A stretch of DNA of 64,000 nucleotides from Balanoglossus misakiensis (Eukaryota; Hemichordata), in contig CM082587.2 of NCBI GenBank assembly GCA_040954595.2, forward strand, positions 3,658,001-3,722,000, read 5' to 3'. Both the position numbers and the translations under genes were made by a program. Position 1 is the stretch's first letter. Every line of letters begins with the position of its first letter. Below the pieces are notes generated by a model that saw only the letters and a program-made list of their open reading frames with translations, was not told the origin of the DNA and searched no databases. This document shows positions 27,401-38,617 of the stretch, piece after piece.

Positions 27401-29991
27401 TATTCAGAACTGCAAATTCCCTTTGAACTCTTTGTCGGATTGAAGCATACGGCAGGTATTAACAGATAAGTATAGATACTTCAATAACATATCATAGAGA
27501 TAGATATTTTCCATAAAGGTCATAGATAACACTTGTTTTATATCCGACATGCTCCCGACCTATTTTCAATGTGGAGACAAATCTCTATTTAACTATTTCC
27601 TTTTATAATCTGTATTTTCTATAGGTGGGCCTCGGGGGAGTGATAATGTTCTGCGGTTGGGGACCAATCTCCGACGAGTCGCCGTCTATGTGACGTATTT
27701 CGAAGATGACAATATTAATCTTTGATACCCGGTAGGTAAGTCTCGCCTAACTGCATCGTGGTGTTTTGACATTTCCACGGAGGGAAAAGTACCTCTTCTA
27801 ATCGCAAAAATACACGTCTATGCCTTGGGTTAAGCGAGACATGTGATTTCTGCTGGGGCTTCACGATCGCCAATTGTCTTCTTGTTCTCGTGGTTTCTCT
27901 TTTCGAGACCGTGGTGTTTTCGGCGCGAACGCAGTTTCTTTCAACGTGTTTGATTTTTCACCATAAATCTGTAAGCTTTATATACCTCTCTCGTCACGCT
28001 GCAAAGGGTGAAACGTGCATCCTGGTTCCGTCATATAGTTTCCTCCCCAGGGTGTTTTTTCTCTCCAGTTTTTCTAATCAACTGCAACTGCCCCCAGTCA
28101 AGAAAAACGGGCAATAGAAAATACAAGCCTACAAGGTCGACAATATATCTGCTCTCTTTAAAATCAAAACTGAACGTGTCTAATCAATCCAAGACGCCGG
28201 CGTGAACGTTCACCCTGACGTTGACCTTGTTGTGATGCGTCTTCTATTCGATTCACAAGACGTAAATTAACGAAGATACAACTCATGATACATAATACTC
28301 TTCGATCTTTATATATGATTACTTCTGACTATTATGCAAGTGAAATATATAGTGTACAGTCAGGGTACGCTTTAACAGGTATTTTGCTATCAAAACACCG
28401 ACAGTTTACTATATTGTAAAAGGTACATACAGACATTTAACCCTAGCGTACAAGCCATGGAGATTTAATGTGACGAGATCCTTTCGATAGAGTTGAATAA
28501 ACTTCGGGAAGTGAGCTGCATCAATAAAAATGTCGAGGTCAAAACAGAGTCTCACTTTGGCGGCTAACATTGCGCACCTGCGCCCCGACAGCGACAATGA
28601 GGATCTTCGTGCAGATAAAAGAATGGCAAGATGTCAGGTCTGCTCAGAAAAAGGGATTGCGTATCCGATATCCTGGAGGCTCTGGGCTTGATTTATGGAA
28701 GTCATGCGCCTATTTGTATAACCGGCTGCCCGCTTTCTAGAATATCATTATCAGTGCATCTCGTAAAAGACAAACACGACATGGAGATATACTGCGCAAG
28801 CGCGTTTGGTGCGTGACACCTGCATCAGCTGCAACTGATTGTTTCGCTGCCCTGCCAATAATTAAAGAGGAGCATGCAAAAAAGCGAACGCTCTGATTAA
28901 ACAAAAAGAAAACAGAAACTGAAGGTAACGCGGAAAGACACCATGATGATTATGACCTCCTTAATGCAATTCCACGACAACTAGCGATTATTCACTCGCG
29001 CGATAGCAGCTGCGGTTATCGAAGTCTGGGTGAATTGATAAAACACGTGATTGCATTTAAGCGCACTCGTATTGATTGTAGGAGATTGGCGCAAATAATA
29101 TCGACGCCCACCTTGAGAACGCGTCGCCATTAATACACCTGTCGTGCGAATATTGTCTCTGCTATATCTGAGGGCGGAATCTGTCAAGCACGGCGATGTT
29201 TGCGATATCCTGTTTTTTGCCCACCCCGATTTCAGTTAATCTCGGCCGGCCGACGTGCCCATGTTCCCTGCTTGGGCAGCGTCAGAACACCTTTACTTAC
29301 ATTACACCTTAATTGATGAGTAAGCAGAATGCTTTCAACCTTGTAAACGCAGAAAGCTTCGTCCGACGCCACCGGCCGTTTTGTTCATTAACGAAAAACA
29401 GGCCCCATATCTACGGATTAAGTAGCTTGAACGTTACACCGGCCTTAAGTGTATGAATAGCGGTAATACAGGGAAGAACTGACCGCTACCTTTCGAAAGA
29501 ACATTCAATATGTCCTCATAGTTTACACTTAGCTGCAGCGCGGCTGGAGACCTTATCTCTTCTCCAAAGTGCACGCAGTAGATATTTATTTACATTAATG
29601 CACACTTAAGAACTCGTAACACTATGCTCCCCACAGTAATCATCGCGGTATCCCCTGCGGGCATTCCGTGTTTTAAAAATATGCCATCTGTTAAATATGC
29701 GGGTAGGTGAAGGTAATATCGAAAGAAAAATCTCGTATAATGGAAACTCCTGGGCGCCGGGAGAGTCTGTGATTGCAAGCGAACGACACGGCAGAATTGT
29801 CTTCCATGTCGCCATATCTTGTTTCTGCCCGCGAGGGTCCGACGCGGTGCCATTATTACTCCACAGTAAAATTGCGCGGCTAAGTTAAGTCTACGGAAGC
29901 TGGGGAGGGGGGCATAACCAGGTATTGTGACTGTGAAAATCTGGCTCAGCTGTAATCCGTGCTCTGACAGAAAAAAGTGGAACTCAGTCAG

Positions 29992-30124
29992 TTCATTCAT
30001 TCATTCATTCATTCATTCATTCATTCATTCATTCATTCGTTCATTCATTCATTCATTCATTCATTCATTCATTCATTCATTCATTCATTCATTCATTCAT
30101 TCATTCATTCATTCATTCATTCAT
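29992..30124. repeat. (TCAT)n microsatellite, about 33 copies
   Basis: A TCAT array of 133 bp with a single interruption (TCGT) near 30,039. Read as protein it gives a meaningless SFIH repeat. Confidence 0.97.
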
Positions 30125-33100
30125 AACGTACGCAGCCGTGGCCATCATTTCCGGGAGATTGTCGGTAAAATTACAGATACAAGGTTAGCATGGGCGATTT
30201 ATGATCACATCCCAGGAGCACTCCTTGCACAGAATTTAAATTCAATATACGACCAACAGAGCAATAAACCACGGTGCAACGGTAGACCACAAGAGGGTTT
30301 TATTCCCTGACATCTCAGTTTATCTTCTTCTCCCTGGGGCGAGCGCGGTGCAAAATAGCAACAGACCGTTCAAGCAGGGGTGTATTGGAAAAGATTGTAT
30401 TAACCTGTCGATGACCCCCGCCGCTGCCGCGGAAAGAGAAATGGGGAAATTATTTTTTTAGTGTAGTGCAGCGACATCCAAATCGAATTTGAACTCGACT
30501 AGGTTATTACTAAGGCATCCCTGGGCTGACCGTGACGTCAGGACGGGCATCCCTCGGTTGATGCTTCGTCGCCCGATTTCAATATCCTGGCGACCGCACT
30601 CCTGCGCGGCTATTACTGCGGATGACGCCACGATATTTATCCGCGCAGCTCGCAATTTCCATACCGAGATCTTTTATTAACAGACATCGTCCTAAAGAAC
30701 CAATATCATTTGCACAATGAAATGGGTCCGACAGCTCCGCAATCAGACGGTCGGCGGGGAGGAGATAATTGCGTTTTCACCAGATATGAAACCCACAGTT
30801 GTCGATTAGACAAACTCGTATTATCGGGAATGATCGATCGGTACTCTAGCAGGATAAAAGGCAGAGCGTGTTTGTTTAATCCTTCTGAGGGTTTGGGAAA
30901 AGGTTACCAAACAGAGACAAGGACGAGACGTCAGTTATCGAGACTCGAATGGTAGATGCCGGCAACACACGGCGTGTATACATGCACATGCATAGTAGTA
31001 TTCATCGGTATAGTATAAGATGCTGTGTGGGTGTTCAATCCTGTATAACGCGCATAATGCCCACGAATATTGTGGTCGTGAGTTGTTCGTGTTCCATACC
31101 AACGAGCTAACAAGGTCAATTTTCCCGGCACCGCACGCGGAGACGTATTCGCAACGCGCACAATACCGCATTAACGCGACAACATTTCCACCCAAACGGC
31201 ATTCCACCTAATTTGCGAGAGGACGACACAGCTTTGAACCTTGCCTCGACCACTCTCTGGAATAACACGCTGAAATGTATTGACAGTATATTGTCAGCAG
31301 AAGACGTTCTTACACAAATTGTACCTTTACGCTTCCCCCGAAACGTGACCCCTATGCCCTGGCAGTACATTACCCCCATTAGGCAGACGGCTTCGTATTA
31401 TTAAAAAAGACATTTCACATCATATTCATGTTCAACAAACTAACCAGAACTGGCACAAACCACAGCCAAACGCACACCAATTTCACGGTAGTGCAAAGGC
31501 GTAAACTCTGACATTTTAACGTGATCAATTTTTAAATACCTCGTCGATTTTATCATGATACATGTATTATCAACGGAGATTCATTATCTGATACCGTGCA
31601 AAATATTCTCATTTTTTATCAAACTTGTAATTGGCAGATGCCTGAAATTTCTAGGAGGTAGGCTTAATATGGCCCATTTACCTATAAAGCTCGTTCTTAT
31701 CCGGCGCATAGCTTTGAAAACATAAATTTTAGATGGTGCAAGGTTGGTTTTCTCAGATTTTTACCTGGGTGGAGAAAATATCCCTATTTATTGCAAGGGT
31801 TGTGTGAACAAATTCGTGTGGAAATCAGAAATAATCGGCAGTGAGAACCTTGAACCCAAACTGTGTTTTATTTTTATCGCCAGCGGTTGGATTCTGATTG
31901 CGTCTCGCGGTAACAACATGAAACGCACTCTCGTGTTCTGGTCGACCGGCTTTAATTTCTCGGTCTCTTCGTCCGAGATATAAAAGTATCGAATATTTAT
32001 AGCCCTCTTTCTTGTATTGCAAACGATAAATGCGAGACTCAGTGCGAGATACCCCCCCCCCCTCTACTGTCTATGGTCAGACCAATGTTCCTTGTGTAGC
32101 ACTTCGAGCATTTCTCGTCGGAGTGTCACGTGATCAGCATTTTCGACGCAACGGCGGAAGTTGCCTGCCTCAGCATCCGGGGTCCGCCGTGGTATGAACG
32201 GCCCTCTGGGAATATGCGTCACGCACGACAGGTGCTCGTGGAAGCGTATCTCGCCGGCGCCTTATCTTACTTTCACGGTAATATTATGCTAATCTTGTCG
32301 ATGAAAAGATATCGCGACACTGTTTTCCTTTAAAGTAATATTAGTGTAATTTGCAAATATTAAGATTATGATCTCTGGGGGACCACTCATATGAAGGATC
32401 TTCGTGATGTGACTGCATTGCATAGACAATCTGGGCACCCGCGACTGGGTGAAATGCATGCAGCACATATCGTCTGAAACGCCAAACTTTCAAATTCAGA
32501 CGTACAGCCATAGGGCCATACAAACCACTGATGGGCTGCATGCGTACATCCCCATGTATACATTGCCGGCGTCATTTAACGGGTCTTCATCTCTTCGTAA
32601 AACCGGATTCGACTTGAAAATTCTCGGCTACCTATACGCCAACATCGCAGTTAAAAGTCAATTAAGTAGTTTGAAGGCAGTGAAATCCGACATGCCTGCC
32701 TTGAAATGAACATTTTGCCGAGTGGCAGCAACGCAACCTGACCGTTGACTTGTTTCTCCTTAAATTGCTCGAGACACAAATTTGATTCCCTCGTCACTTG
32801 TGATGCCAACGTTAATCAGGATAGAATATCGCACCGCCCGGGAAATTACACCAATTTCAATGGGAGGGACTTAAAACCACGAATTAGATATACGAGGCAG
32901 ATGCAATGCAATAGATTGGAATGGACAACCTTTCAGGTGCATTGTTTTTTTTTCACCGTGTCAGCGATCGATGCCGGCTTGTGCGTAGTGCATTGAAATG
33001 TACAATACCATCGTACCTGATGGTGCGGATGAAATCGACACGCACTGCAACGGAGACCGATGTCACTCACAGACGTGGTTCGTGATAAATCGGAGATATT

Positions 33101-35380
33101 TCCCTCGCCGCCGTTTAGCAATTAGATTGCCGTTGTTCTCACTCTCAATATCGGGACATGATGACTGAGACTGCAGGTCTATCTTTCCGCGTTGTGGGCA
33201 TGAAAGAGCCTTGTGGCGATTGAAGTGAAAATTACCATTTTCCTTTCCGTTGACCCAAAGATACTTTTCCCCAACAGTAAATCTCTTAAGTCTAGCATGG
33301 AGACATCTTTCTATCTTCCTTCAATTATAATGATATCCTAAATCCCCACAAAACACGTAAACATGTTATTGCTGACTTTGTTATTTTGTGGCAATTTTTG
33401 GCGCACCATCAGAATAGGTGCATTCGGATAAGTCTTCAATCACACCGGATCAATATGCAAATATGTTCCTAAATTTACATTGCAAAGCAGTGGCCATTTA
33501 CAGTGAAATGACGAAGCGTATAAAGCGACTTGAATTTATTTCGCCAGGTTTCTGTCTACGTTAATGTCGGTAGCCAAGAACGCCAACGGCAGCCTGGCAG
33601 TTTTATTACTTGCACTTCCGAGACAGATTAAGCTAGAGCACAGGTAAATTACAACAATAAAAAAAGAATTTTATTATCCCATTACGATAAATCCAAATCT
33701 CCCCGCGAAACGCTGATTGTAAGCAAGCATACGGCCTTGAGTGAGTCTTTCCCCGGGAGGCTCATTCGAAAGTTTGTTGCTCGATCTACATTTTTAAAGG
33801 ACAAATTGATTCGTTTTTGTTGTGGAAACGCTCCTTACGACAGGAGTATGACGGAGTAATCCAGTCGATTTTGTTGACGTAGCAATTACGGGCCATCTAC
33901 GATTTCGTGTTCGGTGAGGTCGATCATTTATGCTATTTATAGTGGTGTGTTTAGTTGATGTAAATGATGTGTGTATGATGATGGCCCAATGGCGGCACTC
34001 TACTTGCAGACAAAATTCGCATTCTGACAGCTCATCAATCTTGTCGCAAGCTGGAAGATCAATTCAACGTCCATGAAATTTTCAAATGGTGAAAAAATAA
34101 ACCCATCGAATTGCACAAACTGCCTAATGAACGTCGTGGTTTCACTGAAGCGGTTAGCCATGTCAAGCATTGACGTAAGCTGACAAATGGAAATTTGAAT
34201 AGTAGCCGGCCCGAGCTGATCCGAATCCGCGACCGAAAATTGCCGACGCTTCTTACTATTTTACAATGTGTATAGTGTGTTCAAACTCGGCAACGTTTCT
34301 TGTTCCGGAAATTGACAAGATCAATGGGCCGTCGATCTCAGATTTTTCAATCCGAATGGCTTCGCAGCGAATCGCCGAAAACAAAATGAGAAATGCAAGT
34401 TTGAATTCGCTGGCGCATGAAACCGAGAACAGTATTTGCACAGCTTTTATTAACAAAGTTCGGCGCAGCGCATAGCAAATGAATGAAGGGCGATGGAGGG
34501 CAATGCAAAGCAGAGCGGCTCAATCAAACAACGCATGCTCTCATGACTTTCATAGCGGACTTCAAATCTAAGCGGAAAGATGAGCTTTCCCCCAACATCC
34601 AATTACAAACCAATATTTTCCTTGGTCTGGGAGACACTTAATTTCTATATATATTGCATTCTATGCCTGTATTCAGTGTAATGTTAGCGGCGGGGAAACA
34701 TATATACTTGTATACTTTTCCAGTACCGGATCGGCGTCACTAGCAGCATTTTTCAACTTTAGTTATTTATAGGCAGCCACGTTTTAAGAAAAAGGGTAAT
34801 TACTATAACGTCTTCATTACCGCTAGAGTGAAGCTGAATTATGTCGCAAAAAGCACGACAGGAAATCCATTTAGTAACGATGGACATCCGTGACTTCAAC
34901 AATATCCGTCCAATTCTCTTTTTCGCTACGTGGAAAACGACAGTCTCTGAATCTCCCCAAACAGAGGCCGTCCACGGGTCTGGGCATGATGATTTCTGTC
35001 AGACTGCGTGACCTCGCATTGACAAAACTATACATATCGTTGCTACAGATCATGCCACGTTCAATTGGCGAGAGTTACTGTAACTGTCTCACTTTGGCTA
35101 GAGGTGATTGATCTGTTAAGTGCTTGTTCCCGGATTTAAATTATACTGTCATGATCATATTTCACCCGATGCAATTTCACATCACTTATGTATACGCTAT
35201 ATACACCCGGTCCTGCACTCACGCTGTAATAACCCTCCGTGGCTCGAATTACGCTCGATCCTGATGCATTCAGTACATCAAACGGTTATAAATAGTTTAT
35301 TCTTACTGTGGCATTTAATTTTGGATGACAATCGTGAAGGTCAGGGGTGCGGGGAAAACGGTTGAAAGATATCGCGCTTG

Positions 35381-35382
<2 letters not shown>

Positions 35383-35451
<69 letters not shown>
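35383..35451. repeat. (TCA)n microsatellite, 23 copies
   Basis: An uninterrupted 69-bp ATC/TCA trinucleotide array. Its plus-strand translation as polyisoleucine is not a gene. Confidence 0.97.
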
Positions 35452-35619
35452 GCTGTTGTTGTTTTGGCTGAGTTTATTTTGACTTACAAGCATGACTATA
35501 TAGTACTTGGGCATTCACAATCATATACCTTACTACATCGGTGGTCGATGGTACTCTTTGTCTGGTTTGCCTTCTCTTCAAATGAATGTTAACTCAACTG
35601 ACATTTTTTACGATGAGAG

Positions 35620-35715
35620 TAGCCTAGAGGTAGACAGGTGGGCAGATGTGGCATTTGAGCTATCGATCCCAACGCTTGACTAACGAGCCCATGGTTCAAA
35701 TCAAGGCTGCTCACC
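35620..35715 (+). repeat. Possible degenerate tRNA-derived SINE
   Basis: TAGCCTAGAGGTAGAC resembles a pol III A box, and GGTTCAAATC at 35,693-35,702 resembles a B box. The spacing of about 60-70 bp is longer than in most tRNAs, and no cloverleaf closes. At best this is a decayed SINE head. Confidence 0.25.
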
Positions 35716-37141
35716 TCTGGTCTCGTTCGATTCAAAGAAGGCGTCTTGAAGTGACAATTGGTCGACATGAATTGACCCTTGTGGACCCTGGATTGGATTT
35801 CAAGTGATTTCGGTGTGAATCTAGTAGCAAATTCGCGTTTCTTTAATTTATGAGCAGTGTCTCGCATACACAAAAGTCGAACTGAATGCGAACGTTGCTC
35901 AAAAGCGCAAGGGGCACTTCTGTCTACTGTTGCTGGCTTTTTCTACTAAAAGCGATCGATGACTTCGAAAGAAACGGCGATGCCGACACATCCCGAATAG
36001 GGTCAAAGGTCAACCGACAACATGTATTAATCAATTCCTGTTGACATCTGTTCATTAAGATTTTAACAATTATTTGTTAATTATTAAAACACTTCTTCAG
36101 ACAGGCGTTATATTTCCCCGACTGTGCTAATTCCATTACAAATGTATGAGAGGAAGTTGTCCGCTCAAAGCATCAAAGAATTCAACGACATTTAAATACC
36201 AAATATACAGCAAATAAGGCAACATGGAACGCATATTAAAAACGATATTAAACTTGATGACCAATAAAAACATTATTTGAGCTTCGGGGTCCAAAAACAT
36301 CAATCACAGTGGCCTTCGGCCTTTGAATTAACTTCAACATATTCTAATTAACACAAATAATTGACGCTGGAGACGAGGTCGTCAGATAATCACACCGAGT
36401 CTAATGTTTCTTAACAGACGTTATGTTTTTTCTTCTCGGGCAGCGTCGCAGGACCACATTTGACACTGAAATACACTGTAGATGCAAATGAAGCAGATTG
36501 CTTCAAGTTGTTCAAATTAAGTATTCCTGGCAGACGCTTTAAGCTGTCACCATTAATATCACGCGCACGCGCCACTGTCGGCTAGAAAACAGACCATGCA
36601 TGCCTCAAGTTGGCTGGTGCTGGAAATGGGAGATTTTTACCCCAATGAATTCAGTCACGTGGTTTGTGCAGTTCCAGTATTAACATCCCTGTGCACAATG
36701 TTTCAAAACGAATTTGATTCGACCGGTTCAGGGGAATTTTGCGTGCCGACCAGGTCGATTAATTCGCCCATCTGTTCATCACTTACTGAAACACACAACT
36801 CCATATCACAGTCACATGGCCCCACAAACAGTCCAGGGAGGCGCGCGGCGACGAAATCAAGATAAGAGGGACGTGTGCACAAAATATATTGACTGAACGA
36901 ATGAATTTAGAGCATTTAAATTTAAAATCAATTCTAAAGATTTCATCATTTGTGATTGTGGGTAATCAAGCTCACAAGAGTACAGGCGCCTGGATTGTCA
37001 TTTGAATATCACACTCGTTAAAAGGCGGGAATTAAGACATCAGTGTAAATTTACATAGTGCTTATTCAATTACATGCGTATTGCTACGTAAATGCCAAAG
37101 CAATCCAGACGTCAAATTGCGATAGCCTCGTTTCTTCAGAA

Positions 37142-37163
37142 ATGTGGCGATTGATCGCCACAT
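37142..37163. repeat. 22-bp perfect inverted repeat
   Basis: ATGTGGCGAT and ATCGCCACAT form perfect 10-bp arms separated by TG. It could be a dimeric transcription-factor site; no family consensus was recognised. Confidence 0.7.
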
Positions 37164-38234
37164 CAAGAATCTGACGGCGTTCTCGCGAGAATTCCCGCAA
37201 ACCAGGGGCGTAAATTCCTGCCAGAGTCATCTGTTATCTACTTGCATCCGGGCACACACAAAATGAAAGAAAATAAAATGGCTATTAAATATGTCTATAG
37301 AAAGTTTTATCTCGGAAAAAAGCAACGCCTAGACAGATGATTACAATCCCAACGGCGGTGTTGATATCCCCGGTAGGCGCTATTCGACAAGAGAAACAGA
37401 GATAACGTTTCGGCATGTCTGAGCGCGGCGCGGCGGAACAGCGATTTCGACGATTACAGCGCATTGTGACGCGTAGCGGAGACTGGCGGAGTAAAAAAAA
37501 GCCGGCGAGCACGTCACATCGGAGACAGGTGTGAATCGTAAAGACTAGCGTGGGCGCTTCTTCACATACTGGGGAGCTTTATTACATATTGCCTTGTTGA
37601 ATAATTGAAAGCTTTCGCCATTGTGCACTTCAGTGTACATATTAATTTAAACGACCGCTGCTGTGAATGCAACGTGGGCAAACTTGAAAGCGGGGACCTC
37701 AGAACGCTAATATTCAATATGTAACCGGGCACGTACATCCAACGTGGCCTTCTTTTGAAGACCACGATGGAAGATGAAGTCTTCAAACGCTTGTGGAGGG
37801 GTGAAGGACGCCATACACAACAGTGGAGTAAAATCGGAGAAGTGGAGAAATTATTTTCATGGTGAACAATCTCACCATAATTGAAATGTCTGACAAGTGT
37901 GGATTTAACACACCAGAGAGAACAGTCTCATTTCAATGTACAATAGGGAAATATGCTTTCTGACAATCGATTGCTTTTTGAAAGATTGGTAAAGGTGTCC
38001 CTTCTGGTAAAGTTTGTGTCTATACGGGTCACATGATCAATAGATTCACGGTCGCCCGATTTAAAAATCGTTGGGAGTATCTAGGGGCGTTTTCCCTAAG
38101 CGTAATCGCATCTCACTGAAGTGAAAGTGAAATTATAGTACTGCAGCATGCTGATGCGGAAAATTTGCACTCAGAGAGGCAAATGGTCGTATCTCCTCCC
38201 CCCCCCCCCCCCGTGAACAACGTGAGGCACTTAC

Positions 38235-38617
38235 GTGTCGGAGTCATCATCGCTGGAGAACGGATCCTGCTCGATGTCCGCTTCCGCGACGCCGGGCTCG
38301 CACTCCCGCTCGGCTGCCGCGGCGGCGGCCGCCATCCGCATGCGCCGCAGCTCGTCGGCGTTCTCCTCGGAGATGCTGGCCATCGGCCACATGAAGCACA
38401 CGGATTCCCTCACCATGGAACGCAGTCCCCGCGGCGAGCGGTTCGACAGCTGCGCCAAATTGCTGTCCACCGTCCGGGCCTTCTGGATAAATCCCGCCCA
38501 GTGCCTCCGGAGGGTGCGGGCACGACTTGTGCCCTTGGCGGCATCCTCGTTACCTGGCTGCCTGGGTTGCTGCGCAGTTGCAGAATCACTAGTACTCAAC
38601 TGTCGCACTTTGTCCAT
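38235..38617 (-). CDS. First coding exon of an unrecognised protein (partial)
   Basis: The minus-strand frame starts at ATG 38,617-38,615, the first ATG after an in-frame stop upstream. It runs 127 full codons plus two bases to an excellent donor (GTAAGT from 38,234). The exon is GC- and CpG-rich, unlike its surroundings. The encoded segment has a basic N-terminal half (RARTLRRHW near residues 32-40; SPRGLRSMVRE near 61-71), a Met-Arg-rich stretch leading into seven alanines (96-102), and an acidic serine-rich end (SSDDDSD, 121-127) that could be a CK2-type site. There is no signal peptide or membrane segment. I do not recognise the family. Following exons must lie at lower coordinates; none was identified down to position 1. 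Confidence 0.6.

Larger units (their letters stand above)
21454..29991. other. CpG-rich non-coding stretch
   Basis: No gene is supported on either strand; frames are under 135 codons and overlap each other. Contents include the compound microsatellite near 22 kb, the X-box-CRE composite at 22.87 kb, an X-box at 24.42 kb, an (AG)n-G16 run at 25,574-25,600, G11 runs at 27,203-27,213 and 27,252-27,262, and a short CAGA run near 27.33 kb. Confidence 0.55.
30125..38234. other. Non-coding stretch left of the unrecognised minus-strand exon
   Basis: No exon could be matched in phase to the donor at 38,234. The stretch contains a CRE octamer at 30,533-30,540, a C11 run at 32,052-32,062, a (TCA)n array at 35,383-35,451, a tRNA-like stretch near 35.65 kb, a 22-bp perfect palindrome at 37,142-37,163 and a C15 run at 38,198-38,212. 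A small CpG-dense plus-strand frame at 37,415-37,531 (39 codons) ends at a possible CAG-GTGTGA donor. I cannot say whether it is coding. Confidence 0.5.

Noticed and set aside
29927-30310. Plus-strand frame with a long SFIH peptide repeat
   Set aside because: It is the translation of the (TCAT)n microsatellite. The similar minus-strand FIHS frame near 22 kb has the same cause. No flanking coding signal.
35347-35592. Plus-strand frame with polyisoleucine
   Set aside because: Translation of the (TCA)n microsatellite, with no domain or splice context.
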